The notes: generated by a model from the letters alone, not told the origin. A stretch of 64,000 nucleotides of DNA from Scolanthus callimorphus (GCA_033964015.1 CM066913.1:30641577-30705576); one strand, 5' to 3'; counted from the first letter of the stretch, positions 52,701-63,368 are shown. A program made the numbers and translations.

Positions 52701-55700
52701 GCAAGCCAAGGTAGCCACAAGTTGACGAAATGCAAGAATTGACTTGTTTAGGGTGGGTCCTTCTCGCATTCGTAACTGGGTGGGGTCCTCAGCAAGCTTT
52801 TCAGCACCAGGTAGTTCTACAATAAGCAACTTTGACTTGTAAGGCTCAGAGCTGTCCTTATGAAGCTATAAAGATGAAATGATAGTGAGACAAGTGCAAC
52901 GAGCAAATATTTTCATGCACTCACTATTCAATGTATATGTACCCTAATTGGTAATACCCAAATGAAAAGTTGAATAATTTTTGTACATAACACCTCTGCA
53001 GCCTCTACTGTCCTAAAGCTTATCTAGAAGTGCCACTTCCCAAACTGGTATGGCAATGCTGCACAATGTCATTATGAAATCGAACCAGTGAATTCTCTCC
53101 AAACTTGGTGTGATTATTGTCGGCCACTCAGGGATGTGTGAGGGATGTCATAATTTTGATCAAATTTTGATCAAGCAATGCACCTGATGGCTGAGGGCTG
53201 GGACCTTATCTCGCCTTATCTTGTAGCTCCTAATTGCCACAATTTTTCCTTATCTCACATAAACTTGCAGCGAGATAAGGGGGTACCGATGGGTAAATTC
53301 GAGACTTGCCGAGACGGCAAGACCCGCATTTCAGAATCCGAGCCCAAAACTTTTGACAAGTTTCAAATCCGATTGGGAGCCTTTTCGCTTTGTCTCACGG
53401 GAAAATTCAAGACAACTGTTACATGTACTGCATTTCTCCTGGGAAAATTGCACGAAATTTCGCCATTTCAAGGCAGTATCCAACCTTTTTTAGTCCTGGG
53501 GTCGATGTCCCTGCATCTGAAGGTATCATATGCTTTGCTTACAAGTCAGAATGATAAATAAAAATTTTAGACTCCGAGACCGCGGTAGAAAAAATCTGAG
53601 ACTCCGAGACCGCCAAAATTGTGAGAAAAACGAGACTCCAAGATGTGTGAAAAAAATGCTGAGATTCCAAGATTTTGCAAGATTTCGAAATTTTAAGGTA
53701 CCCATCGCTACCCCTAGATAAGGTAGGTAGGTCTGGAGTAGGCCTTGGCTGCAAATCATAAACAAGGGTGTGGTTATTACATTGCCATGGGCAATTCCAG
53801 AAAATAAAGGTACCCCCCCCCCCCCACGGGCGGCATTTGGAAATTCCGATTGGATTGGGGGGGGAGAGGGGGGGGGGGGTTAAGAGCTCTGAATTCTGAT
53901 TGCAAGGGGTTTTTTTCAAAGCTGGATTTCTTTAACCAGCCCGGAATTCTATATGCATGGGGGGGTAAACCATTTTGGAAATTGTGGATGCATGGGGGGG
54001 TCAAAAACTAGTGCCGCCTGTGGGGAGGGTACCTTTATTTTCTGGAATTGCCCCATATAGCAAAACTCTGGTCACAACAAAATACAAATTACAATGTGTG
54101 TTTCCAGAAATTATATCCATACCCCCCCTACGGAAGGGATTGGAAATTCCGGAAGGGATTCGAAATTCCTTCCGTTGGGGGGGGGGGGGGGGGGTATGGA
54201 TATTTTTTGGAACCACACAATAAGCCTTCATGGGTATTTTACCTACCTATGTGAAAATTTAGAATGAGATGGGGTGCAAGTGCAAGGGCAAGTGAAGAAA
54301 TTGTAGGAAGTCTCCTATTTCTCAGGGAATGATTTTCAAAAACAAAAACATGTTACCCTAGCTAAATCCAAGGAGAAGAAAATAGCAGTCCTTGCATCTG
54401 CATGTCCATAGTCAGTATGTGAACTAGTTCTGGCTGCCCAAGCACCTCTGAAGAGACTAGTACACTCAGCAGCATCAGAAACTCTTTTTTTGGTTCCATA
54501 TTCAACGAAAACACCACTGCTGGCATCCTCTCTGATCTCAGCTTTTTGATCTAATGATTAATAAAGAGAAGATTAGACCAGTTGAACCAGGGCACAGTGA
54601 TGTGCAACTTCTTGGCTTGGAAGGACACAATATGTGATTCCTTAAAGTTCCATACAGGGCCCCACATTTTCCAAGATGTGCCATTGGCACCTATTAAATA
54701 AAAAATATCTAGTTGCCAAATATTAAAGCTTTGTTGTCATTAATAGAATCTGGTCACCATCCAGCCTTAAGTCCTGGGTGGGCTTCCTGTGCTAGAAAAT
54801 AAAGCAAGGCAAGAGGGTTCCTGGTGATGTCTCATTTCCAAACTAACCAAAGGAAGCCCACCCAGAACATGATGACCATATTTTTCCCCAAATAAATGCT
54901 GTTGACAGCTAATTTTGAGAAGGGCATTTTTTGAAAACTTACAGACTGGTAATTACGGTTACAGCCATTTGCAGTTACAAGCGGTCGTAAGGAAAAAGCT
55001 TGCAAGCGAAAACTCATTTTTCTGTCTTGTCTGAGCGTGACAAGCCAGCGAAAGCATGTGTGTTGCCATGGAAACTTTGACAAAAAACGACTTTTTCTTT
55101 TGCAAGCTTTTTTTTCCGGCGACCGCGTGTAACTGAGAATGGCTGTAATCAAAATTTGGGGACTAGGTAGAAATTTTTGCTCTAAATCTGGTCGCCATTG
55201 GCAACCATATGGCTATAAGATCTATTATAGGATCCTAAACAGATTGTAAGTCTCTTATAGGATCCTACATTAGGTTTTTCATGAGGAATAGACTATGGGG
55301 AAATCAGACAAAACTGATTTCTCTTATGTTGTTGTTTTAATTTGAGTCGCAATTTGAGGTTCAACTTCTATGTGGCAATCAGAGAGATCACACTGTGCCG
55401 TGTGAATGACCTCTCAGCAATTTGTCACAGCCATATTGGCCAATTTTTTGATGATCAGAGGAAAATCTCATTTAAACATGTTTGACACACCTGTGAAAGT
55501 CAGAAGTCAGATTGCCTGCCATTCACACCATGTAATGTATGGCATTGCAAGATCTCAGCAGAAATTGCATCTAAACTTTCCAGGGAGCAACTGCAGCATA
55601 TCCCCTCATGCAAAGTTATACCTTTCCCAAACGTGTCAACTGGTCAACATGCTCACAGGTCAACATGCCAACCTGTACAACATTCCTTTTGTCAACTGGT

Positions 55701-58504
55701 CAACTCATTCAATCCATAAACCTGTCAACTTGTCAATGTGTTGCGTGTCAACTGGTCAACTTGTTCAAACCCTAAACTTGTCAACATATTAATGCGTCAG
55801 CTGCTCAACTTGTTCCATCCATAAAGTTGTCATCTGGTCAACTTGTCAACATGTCCACAGCACATTGTAGACTAATCACGTGTTGATCTGTTGTTGACAC
55901 ATTTATTTAAAGGTATAGCTATACACAAGGGGGTATATTCTGCACATGTCAACAGCACATTGTAGACTAGTCACAAGTTGATGGCCTCGCGCACGATGTT
56001 GTGCACGGCGGCGTAACAGAAATTCTAACGGTGGGTTTTGCAATATATCTCGGAAGTGAACGGTCGTTCAGCTCTGAAATTAGAAGACAAGAAACGTCCA
56101 GTTTTATCGCACACTTTTTTGCCTCGATTTGCTCGACCACACAGTTTTTTCCCTTTTTGTGCCCTTTTTTGCTTCGTGCATCGCGCATCTTATTGCCCGG
56201 TTTTGCCCTTATTTTTGCATTTTTTGCTGCTTTGCTTCATGCATTATTTTGCCCTGCATGCCCTTTTTTGCGCTACATACCTTTCTGCATGCATTTTTTG
56301 CTCCCGATTCCAATTATCCGTGCAATGTTTGCCTTTTTGCCAGATTTTTGCTTTGTTTCACAACCTCTAGGTTTTAATTTGCTCGCAGTTACTGCTTCAA
56401 TCTCTTTAAGTAGTTATTAGTTGTGGTCCCCTATTATTATGGTTTGCGCGAAAACAAGAGGAAGAGGAACGGAAAAGCTGAAGAAAATCGAAGATACGGC
56501 TAGGTGGCGCAGTGTGTTTGTGCACGGCACACTGTGCGTACGGTCCTGAGTTCGAATCCCGGATCAACCAACCGTATCGACTTTTCTCTGTTCCGAGTAG
56601 CTTGCTTATAGCTTTGAATTCCTTTCACCTGGAGCTCTGACAGAGAAAGGGGTAAGGTGTGCACCGTCTCCCCAATTAGTAGTGCACTCGTAGTGCACGG
56701 CTAAATACATTTGAGACGTTAATAAAGTAATCCTTACTTTACTTTTTTTACTCGGCTTTGTTATGCTATTTTTGCCTTATTATGCTGTTTTTTGCCTATT
56801 CGTGCCCTTTTTCGCTTATTCACACACTTTTTTGCCTATTTGTGCCCTTTTTTGCCTTGCCATGCCCTTATGCGCTCATTTTTGCCTTGTCGTGCCCATT
56901 TTTGCCTGCTGTACCTTGAGGCTGCCTTGAATTTAGTTGTATGCTCGGTACACAATTTAGACAACTACACATCATAAAAAATACTCAAATCGACGGCTCG
57001 CGAGCGGCTCTTACAAGCTAAGGAGAGAAAAAAAGAGCAACAAAGGAAGCGTTCAAATAAATTTTATAAAAACATAACACAAAGAGAAAAAAACGACGAT
57101 GTTAACTGGGTTTCAGAAATGAAGACAGGCGAAGAAAACCACTGGCAGTAGACACCAAAGCACGGCAAGACAAAACGGTCCAAAAATGCAAAGGGAGGCC
57201 AAGAACTGTGAGGCAAAATCTCTGCGCTAAAAAAGGCAAAAATTAAATGGGCGAAGAGGCAAAGACGGCAAAACGAAATCTATGTGCGCGAAAAGGCAAA
57301 ACAAAATGTATGCGCGAAAAGGCAAAAAGAACAAAGCAAAATCTATGCGTGAAAAGGCAAAGCAAAATCTATGCGCGAAAAGGCAAAAATAGGAAAAAAA
57401 TAGCAAAAAAGGCAAAAACAAATAAGGCAAAAAAAGGCAAATTTGCCTGCGCAATAGGCAAAAACGGAAAAACGCTGTTTGAGAGACAACATGTTACGCA
57501 CGGCTTTCTAGTTTTCAGCATGACACCATTTGAAAAATATTTTTTTACTCCAAACTCTTTTGATCTGTGATTAAAAAATTGTTTTTATAAAGAAACTGCG
57601 ATCATTGGGCTTCTGTTTCCTTTTATTTTTGGAGCATTTTAGGCAAGATCTCGGAAAACACAGCAGATCTAAAACAAATTTGAGCTCAATTTCTCGGTCA
57701 ACTCAAGTGTGCTCAACATCGTGCACGAGGCCTGATGTGTTGACGCATTTATTTAAGGGTATAATGCAAGGGGTATATTCTGCAGTCTAACCCATTCCAG
57801 TGTATGAACGGGCCATAGGGCAGCCTTATGTTATCTAATTATGCCAAGCCATTGGGTTGAGCATGAAGATGTAAGGGTACAATATTCTTGCATCTTTATG
57901 CTAATTATATACTCATGAGGTCCTCATACAAGAAGACCTAATTTCTGGGTACCAGAGTCAGCTCCTAGCTTCAATTGTTTACTGACATGCTAACCCAAGA
58001 TGCCATGATGGCAGTGGTTCGGCACTGATATATGCAGTAATATGAATCTGTTCCCTCACCTTCATATTGTTGACGCAGAAGATCTTTCACCTTCTCATTA
58101 TACACCTCATAACATTGTACCATAACTTGCACCAAATTACTCTGGTTAACTTGAGCCCTAGTTTCCTTCTTATCAATCAAATCCTTGATCTTCATAAACA
58201 CTCCATTTATCACCAAAGGGATCACACCTGCTTTGGCTGTTTTCTCGCCTGCCAAACTGTAAGATTTCCCAGATCCTGTTTCTCCAAAAACCAACAAGCA
58301 TACATTGTATCCAGCTACAAATAGATCTACAAGAGGCTGGCAAGAGTCTTTATAGACATCGTAAGTTAGAGATTGAGGAGAGTAGACTGAATTAAAGATA
58401 TGTCCGGTGCCTGAAGAAGACTGTACTCTTGTCCCGGACACGTTAAGATTGGACAGCTCGCCTCTATGTGGGGCGCGAATTCGTGTAACAACTTCGATAT
58501 TCAT
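34732..58504 (-). CDS. CCDC78: CCDC78: kinesin-like motor domain fused to a long coiled coil
   Basis: In vertebrates CCDC78 is a deuterosome protein for centriole amplification. Exons (minus): 58504-58060, 54550-54357, 52865-52669, 50433-50262, 49843-49703, 48172-48041, 47828-47742, 47179-47000, 46462-46361, 45763-45701, 45618-45559, 44979-44891, 43211-43133, 41457-41332, 40336-40146, 38729-38621, 37026-36955, 36719-36628, 36143-36068, 35591 to about 35488, 34855-34732; about 944 residues. Motor (1 to about 336): P-loop GETGSGKS at 74-81, ELPGAE (switch II) at 230-235, LNKS at 252-255, THLLQDVLGGN after it; switch I is DYGHADART instead of NxxSSRSH. The coiled coil (350-940) matches remembered human CCDC78 in KNLVDLQLENN..LSLENDVHELD and in IRDAQEQRVVQL..HEKLLSAYR. 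Phases agree at all junctions except exon 20/21, where the last donor is uncertain. Start: ATG (MNIEVV); an upstream frame has only GTG. Introns hold the MITEs listed separately; 45.0-45.5, 48.6-49.7, 50.4-51.3 and 52.9-53.8 kb show only minor repeats. Confidence 0.87.
37742..37905. mobile_element. Diverged copy of the 165-bp Mutator-like MITE
   Basis: Left terminus 'ggtcatgactaaaagggata' and core 'gattaataattcatagg' match 24199-24363. The right terminus is mutated; no target duplication remains. Confidence 0.75.
38872..39034. mobile_element. Repeat family 'ctccagcaaatacagtaaat', copy 3, with terminal repeats
   Basis: Most complete copy: begins 'catgggcgtagcca', ends 'tggctacgcccctg', with G-rich runs next to both ends. 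Confidence 0.7.
39268..39325 (+). other. tRNA-like fragment
   Basis: Contains 'gaccgagtggtcagagcg' (D-arm/A-box-like) and 'gagttcgagtcct' (B-box/T-arm-like), but the anticodon arm is missing. Best read as a degenerate tRNA-derived sequence or SINE head, not a working tRNA. Confidence 0.35.
39420..39893. mobile_element. MITE with ACCTTATTGGTACTAAT termini
   Basis: Inverted termini of 17 bp, flanked by ACAT on both sides. The interior is rich in 'ttcgcg' and 'cgcgaaa' words in opposite orientations. Confidence 0.8.
40349..40513. mobile_element. 165-bp Mutator-like MITE beside a CCDC78 splice acceptor
   Basis: Termini as in 24199-24363; flanked by GAACA-ACAA (9 bp) at 40340-40348 and 40514-40522. 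On the transcribed minus strand the duplication reads TTGTTGTTC and directly precedes the CAG acceptor of the exon that starts at 40336. Confidence 0.92.
40698..40883. mobile_element. Hairpin MITE, CAGAGCTCCCCGGCTCG family, copy 2
   Basis: Matches 23361-23557 over 'gtctcctcgcgggg', 'aggctctggtgacagcca', 'gcatgcgcgag' and 'cgagccgggaagctctgg'. The left end is lost. Confidence 0.7.
41561..42042. mobile_element. MITE with AGGCCTAGTTT termini
   Basis: Ends 'aggcctagtttctacgtcgt' and 'cgacgtataaactaggcct' form an imperfect inverted repeat. The interior has palindromes such as 'gtatacgtcgaccccggacg'. Confidence 0.7.
42289..42656. mobile_element. MITE with AATAGTTCTCACTAGAGCTG termini
   Basis: The right end is the complement with one change (gggcagctctagtgaactatt). 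A left-end fragment of the same family occurs at about 61378-61420. Confidence 0.7.
43462..43494 (-). ncRNA. Hammerhead-ribozyme-like core (left arm)
   Basis: Minus strand: CTGATGA, helix II GAGGC/GCCTC closed by AGTA, then GAAA and CGTC. All conserved core bases are present in the right order. Stems I and III were not resolved. Confidence 0.5.
43846..43878 (+). ncRNA. Hammerhead-ribozyme-like core (right arm)
   Basis: CTGATGA at 43847-43853, helix II 43855-43868 (GAGGC AGTA GCCTC), GAAA at 43869-43872. Upstream GACG (43817-43820) could pair with CGTC after GAAA as stem III, but a plausible stem I was not found. Confidence 0.5.
44100..44420 (+). mobile_element. LINE 3'-end fragment
   Basis: 44220-44309 reads SAADLPSFKSALTPAIRAL then KVPSHLRRL and a stop, the same C-terminus as the LINE at 4712-5304. 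A similar 3' tail follows ('ccctcccgtaattagagtaa'). Confidence 0.7.
44629..44762. mobile_element. Hairpin MITE, TTAAGGCTGG termini
   Basis: About 60-bp arms pair almost perfectly ('tgtcgtatcagtcgac' / 'gtcgactgatacgaca'). The ends read TTAAGGCTGG and CCAGGCTTAA. Confidence 0.8.
48510..48627. repeat. Near-perfect hairpin with degenerate hammerhead-like motifs
   Basis: Arms of about 55 bp ('tgttaaacgccgt' outermost, 'gtgttttgctgacgtttcga' inner). Each arm, read 3' to its tip, holds GACGA, a 4-bp stem with TAAC loop (GGGC/GCTC in the left arm), then GAAACGTC. The first core bases are CC or AG instead of CT, so the hammerhead match is imperfect. Confidence 0.6.
49130..49275. repeat. GAT-rich microsatellite
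   Basis: Imperfect 'gatgat' array with interruptions. It creates acidic or methionine-rich open frames on one strand and His-rich ones on the other; none is a gene. Confidence 0.85.
51311..51675. mobile_element. MITE built of 'gaaaacg' words
   Basis: Begins 'cgtccacactacaacgcc', ends 'tgtggtgtggacagggta'. GAAAACG or its complement recurs more than ten times, spaced irregularly. Confidence 0.7.
52027..52473. mobile_element. 447-bp MITE, CCCGGGG termini, 7-bp duplication
   Basis: Ends pair over about 45 bp ('actcccatattttttgaccg' and complement). AGTAAAA flanks both sides. The insertion lies inside the second of two direct repeats of about 160 bp (51850-52026 and 52474-52630). Fragments of the family occur at 15690-15960, 29340-29520 and 60420-60600. 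Confidence 0.85.
53789..54052. mobile_element. MITE, GGGCAATTCCAGAAAATAAA termini
   Basis: Ends are inverted copies, each followed inward by 'ggtaccc' and a C/G run. A shorter related hairpin with 'atccataccccccc' ends follows at about 54112-54209, and a diverged copy starts near 38227. Confidence 0.75.
54959..55148. mobile_element. Hairpin MITE, TTTACAGCCATT family, copy 2
   Basis: Same arms as 10441-10633, ending 'gagaatggctgtaa'. Lies in CCDC78 intron 1. Confidence 0.8.
55625..55860. repeat. 'gtcaac' minisatellite
   Basis: Irregular array of GTCAACTGGTCAAC / GTCAACTTGTCAAC words with spacers. Lies in CCDC78 intron 1. Confidence 0.75.
55983..57732. mobile_element. 1.75-kb non-autonomous element, GGCCTCG...CACGATGTTG termini, TGAT duplication
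   Basis: The left end GGCCTCGCGCACGATGTTG pairs with the right end CAACATCGTGCACGAGGCC (one 2-bp gap). TGAT flanks both sides. The left half is full of 'tgcccttttttgcc' words and the right half of 'aaaaggcaaa' words, a diffuse inverted repeat. Open frames over it (56001-56420, 57247-57570 and others) are low-complexity. It interrupts a tandem repeat of about 100 bp. Confidence 0.8.
56500..56735 (+). mobile_element. tRNA-derived SINE candidate
   Basis: 'ggtggcgcagtg' (A-box-like) and 'gagttcgaatcccgg' (B box) are spaced as in a tRNA-derived head, followed by a unique body and the tail 'taataaagtaatcctta'. It sits inside the 1.75-kb element. Confidence 0.6.
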
Positions 58505-58901
58505 TCTTGCTCCATGCTGCTCAATTTTCCACACATTTTCTCAAATACGTTAAGCTTGGAGTTCTAATGTGCCCTGGAGAGTCCTTTGGTTCATCCATAG
58601 CTTTCAGGAGAGAGAAAGTTAGAGCTTTAAAATTACTGACAAACAGCAACAAAAAACTTACTTGCTTTGGCAACTAGACCTCCAACAGGAGAGCATTATG
58701 GGAAATTGGGCTTCCTGTGGTTTTAATTGGCCAGGTCGCATTGCAAAACATTCTAAAAAAACAACGTGAAATCAACAACACGTAGGCGTTCTCGCTCAAT
58801 AGAATATTCAATATCCTCCTCCGTTGAATTCTTAATATCGCTGGATAAAAAAAAAACCTACGTGTTGAATGTCAAAACATTAGAAGTTGCGATTATTTTC
58901 A
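58505..58901. promoter_or_regulatory. Bidirectional promoter between CCDC78 and the WSB-like gene
   Basis: 397 bp separate the divergent ATGs. CTTGCT-TT-GGCAAC at 58661-58674 resembles an RFX X-box (perfect right half, two mismatches left), which would suit a centriole/cilium gene. An inverted CCAAT box (ATTGG) is at about 58717. No TATA box is evident. Confidence 0.5.
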
Positions 58902-60256
58902 ATGGGTTGTCGATCGTCTAGTCTGAGAGAGCGAAATCGCGAGGAATCGGGGGGATGGAATCGCTCTTCATTTCCACGACTGTCAGTTCGCTCACATCGT
59001 CCATTGACAGCTGTTAGTCGACAAAACCAGTTTTATAATATCGTTATACAACTGAAACATGAAGACAAGGATATTTACGCGTGTTGCTTTCCTAGTGACG
59101 ACGACGGAGTTCTTCTTTCGGCGTCTAAAGTCGAGCAGACGACTTTTCTCCGTCATAATCGGGACTTCTCCTCTATTCGCCTCTGGGATTTGAACCGACG
59201 ACAGATCAACACGGGTTTTTTCGCCGATCTTCCTCGCTCCTGCCGTTCGTGTGATTTTTCGCCGGATGGCCAGCTTGTCGTGAGTGTGTTTAGCGAGGAC
59301 GCACTGGCTTTGGTCCGCATGAGATCGTGGAGAACAACGAGTTCAGAGGTTATCCAAATGAGACGGATTTGGCGCGGTAGAGGGTCCTTATTGTGTTGTA
59401 CATTCTCACCCGACGGCCGCTCCATAGTGGCCGCATCAAGACTTACCGGAGAGGTCAATCATATTTGTGTCATAGACGTCAATTCTAAAAAAATGATCAA
59501 GAAATTAACCCTGCGCTGTCATCTAAAATACGAGGTCTCATCAAGTCTTGTATATTTTCTCCAGATGGCATGTTCTTATCTGTAGCGACATCTATAGGTC
59601 AATTGGTGGTGTTTGATAGTCAGGACCTACACATTTATGGTACTTTAGATCTTGACGGTGCCTCAAGCACAGCTTGCTTATGTGCGCCCTTTCAACACTC
59701 AGCAGGGCATTCAGTAACCATGGCGATGCAGTGCTGGTATTTGTTTGACCCTCGGTATGGACATAAGTACTTATCAGCATGTTTAGAAGATGGGACCATT
59801 CAGACATGGTTCCTTTCTTCCAAAGATTCTTGTCTCACCTGTATACAAAGCGCAAACATTTTACAAACTCCCTGGCAGAAGATTTGCTCTGCATCTTATT
59901 CGCCAGATGGAAGCATTCTAGCTATTGGTACTTCAGACTCAAAGATATTAGGGCTCAACCCAGAGAGTCTTAATATTGTGTTCACTCTTAATGCTCATAT
60001 ACAGCCTGATGGTCTACGTGCATGGTACCAGAATACAGAAGTATCATGTCTGGCTTTTACCAGGACATGCCAGCAACTAGCAGCTGGTTATAATGATGGG
60101 CGCATAAGGGTGTGGCAGCTGCCACTCATTATAAATCTACAGCACATGTGCCGATTGGTAATTATAAAACATATTCCAGCAAATGACATACCTCATCTTC
60201 CTGTACCAGCTCATTTAGTCAGGTACCTTCTGTACTCCCCTCTTAAATATCTTTGA
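58902..60256 (+). CDS. WD40-repeat SOCS-box protein, WSB1/WSB2-like
   Basis: Likely substrate receptor of an elongin B/C-Cullin 5 ubiquitin ligase. A single-exon frame of about 451 residues if one break is bridged. WD40 blades show as SSIRLWDLN, DFSPDGQLVVS, TFSPDGRSIVAAS, IFSPDGMFLSVAT, YLSACLEDGTIQTW, SYSPDGSILAIGT and LAAGYNDGRIRVWQL. The last 40 residues form a SOCS box: BC-box LQHMCRLVI and Cul5-box-like LPVPAHLVRYL. Start: ATG at 58902 (MGCRSSSL); MGCRSS fits an N-myristoylation signal with a palmitoylatable Cys3. Frame break: the GG at 59534-59535 needs one more base to join HLKYE to LIKSCIFSPDG. WSB proteins are usually just over 400 residues, so the length fits. Confidence 0.85.
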
Positions 60257-62461
60257 TTCTCAAAAATGCAGCATACAAGATATGATATCGCCCCTTGGTT
60301 AATAATAATCTGGTATAGTCTGACATTCAACAGTTTAATGAGACATTTAACTATTTGCCTTACAAAAAAGATTGTTGCTATGGGTAACATTGTTGAGTTT
60401 GCCAGATTTTCTTGGGTATCCTGAGGGCTGATTGTAGGGAGGACTCCCCTAGTTTTTGGGCAGGGGTGCTCATCGGGAACTTTCAATTTTATCCCTAAAG
60501 GGTACTAAAAGGACGTGGCTTAGTTGATTTTGACCCCTAAAAGGTACCAACAAATAGGATATTGATAAACCCATTGTTGCTTGATTTGCTACAATGGACC
60601 CCTAAGACAGGTATGTCAACCTCTGGCTGGACTAGAAAATCTTGAGACTGCCTTGAAATGGTGAAATTTCCTGAAATTCTGCCGAGAGAAATGCAGTAAA
60701 TGTGGTTGATTTTTCCCAGGAGACGAGGTGAAAAATCTTGAGACTCCTGACAACACTGTGAGAGTTGATGTCCATGCCTAAGAAGGGGTGGAGAATGGAA
60801 AATGCGAGATTTTCCGAGACAGCGAGATCAAGCCTAAAAAGGTTGAGATCGAGACAATCAAATATTGCTTCTCATACATTCTCTGTATTTTGCGTTAATT
60901 TGTGAGAAAACGAGATTGCGATACAGCTCTCTAAAAATCCGAGATTCGAGAATCCCTAAAGAATTTTGCGAGATTCTGTAATTTCTGAACTACCATTCGC
61001 CACCCCTCTAAGAGGTACCTACCTGGAAAAACTTGCAACTTTTCGAATTTTAACCCTAAAGGGTACCAAATGCCTGATTTTTAAACTGTCAAAGGTACGA
61101 CAAGCATGGGTCGTTTGCCCATCAGGCCAGAATTTTGTTCTTTTTTGCTTCCACGTTGTGGAATTCCAGAAAAACTACATACCCCATCACAGATTGATTT
61201 GAATATTCCAAGGGAGTGGGGCATCTTTACACCTCTTATTTCCGATACAATCACTGTATTTTTCACTGGAAATTCCACAGGTGTACGTGTTGGGTGAATA
61301 CCATCCATGGTACTGGAATATGGATAATTTATGTAATAACGCATTTATAATGCACTCCTAAAATGATAGTAACTAGTAATAGTTCTCACTAGAGCTGCCC
61401 CCGTGCTTTTTAAACTGTAGATGTAATAAGTATTCAATTAACATTTTTACAGCTGTTTCAGACAACACGCGAACCCACCGTTATCAGCTTGTTGGAGTTT
61501 GTCAGTTGTATTACAAAACCGTTAAGATGCATGTGAAATTCTACAAGCCGAAACTCTACAAACAATTCTAACCAAAAGTACGAAAAGCCGTCAAAACTCT
61601 AGCGAAATACCGAAAATTCTTCTGAAAACTATTGTGTCACAATTCCAAAACGACTATTAATACACATTCTTACTCAGAAACACTTGCGCACAAAAATCTT
61701 GTTTGAAAACTATATGAATATGAATACTTGAAAGCTTAAAGCCAATTGATCTTTCCGGAAATACTTACAACGGAGAACAGAACACAAGACTTTAGACTCT
61801 CGTTGGCTCTGTCTCTGCTTCGCGACTTCTCTGCTTTTGCTCTTTTTCAATCGCTGCTCCCTAATAACCTATATCTGCGTTTTTTATACCAGCTATCACC
61901 TAAAGCTGCTAAAGAGCTTATAATAGAACTCAATTTAACAGAACTAAAAACGCGTTCCGCCCTTGCCAGATTTCCGGTCAACAAAGGTACTATTATTTTA
62001 ACCTACTTAGTATACTTTAGAGGCAACCATTACACAGCAGACAGCGCACACATCGGAAGAAGACAAAAACGCCTACTTCTCCCTTGTGCTGATGCAAAAA
62101 ATAATAATTCTAAAGTCCTCTTTCTAAGTTTTGTGAACTTATAAAAAGGAAATCTTGTCGGTAAATTATCACATTCTTTCGTAGCGGACCTATTGTTAAG
62201 CACAATAGCAACCATTTTGAATGCTTTACTACTATTATGAGGTTTAGAGCTCTTAGCTTTGTGAACATTCAAGTTTACACAGCCACAGCAGCTCAACATT
62301 GCTAATTCTGAACTATGGATTGCACTGACTGACTTCGGCTGAGCGTCTCCTTAGAGTTTTGGTGATTTGTTAAATGTCACGACCAGTTTGTTGTGAATTT
62401 TTAGAATTTTTTATTGTCCGCCAGTGACAACACCAACAGTAGAGGTCTCAAACCCACGCTG

Positions 62462-62583
62462 CGAGTCACGTGATCTGGTCATCCAATCATAAACGCTACC
62501 CAAGACCTTTTGCGGGCGCTTTACGAGTCACGTGATCTGATCATCCAATCATAAACGTTACCCAAGACCTTTTGCGGGCCCTG
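62462..62583. repeat. 62-bp tandem duplication with E-boxes
   Basis: Two units, each 'cgagtcacgtgatctg' plus 'atccaatcataaacg' and 'caagaccttttgcgggc'. Each carries one CACGTG and one inverted-CCAAT-like CCAAT. Confidence 0.85.
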
Positions 62584-63343
62584 CTCCGACGGATCGAGAT
62601 TTCTTCTGCCATATGTACCATATACCCTTATATTTTCTCTTTACGCGGGGGATTCTATAATGCCTCCTCGGGTTTTGGCCTCTGGGCCAAAACCCTGCGG
62701 GGGCAACAAGATATTGGTAAACAAAAAGATTGGCATCGCTTGATGTAAAAAGTATGATTAACGCAATTCAAGGGTTGTTTGGAAACTGGTTGTTGATACC
62801 CAGAGTGTATTGTAATTCTTGCTTCATTGACCATCAAACAAATCTTACTAGTATTTTCAAAAAGCAGTTCCCAAAGATGGAATATATCATGCCCTATCAG
62901 AAAAATTGCTGTTTATTGTAAATTATTGTATAAAGATGTGCATAAAATATTGTAGATACCTTTCACAAATGGACATACTACTACCATAATAATATTTAAA
63001 TTTGATAATCACTGTTTTGACAGGATGATTTATAATAGTTTTATGAATATTGGTCTTCCGGTCATTTCACCTTGATAATTCTAAACCTCTTGTAACATAT
63101 TTATACATATTATTTAAGCTGATTAAATATCAAATGATGTTCTATATTTTAGATCCGTTTTGACAGCATAAATTATTTATTAAAGGTTCTCAGGGGTGTA
63201 GTCAGCGTGGGGAGAGGGCAGGTGGCCCGGGCCTCCCTCTTCTTGCTTTTGGCATAAAAGCATTACTAATTAGGCATGAATTTTTAGCTCACATAAATGC
63301 CTTAAAATTGTAATAGTTATATGGTTACTAGTTTGTTAGAAAC

Positions 63344-63368
63344 GTTTCAACAGAATTCTTCATCAATT
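63344..63368 (-). ncRNA. Degenerate hammerhead-like motif
   Basis: Minus strand: TTGATGA, a weak stem, GAAA, CGTTTC. The first core base is T instead of C. Listed because the layout equals that of the motif at 4149-4178. Confidence 0.25.

Noticed and set aside
61746..62144. 132-codon plus-strand frame starting from a non-ATG codon
   Set aside because: No ATG-anchored gene structure, splice partner or family resemblance; kept only as a note.
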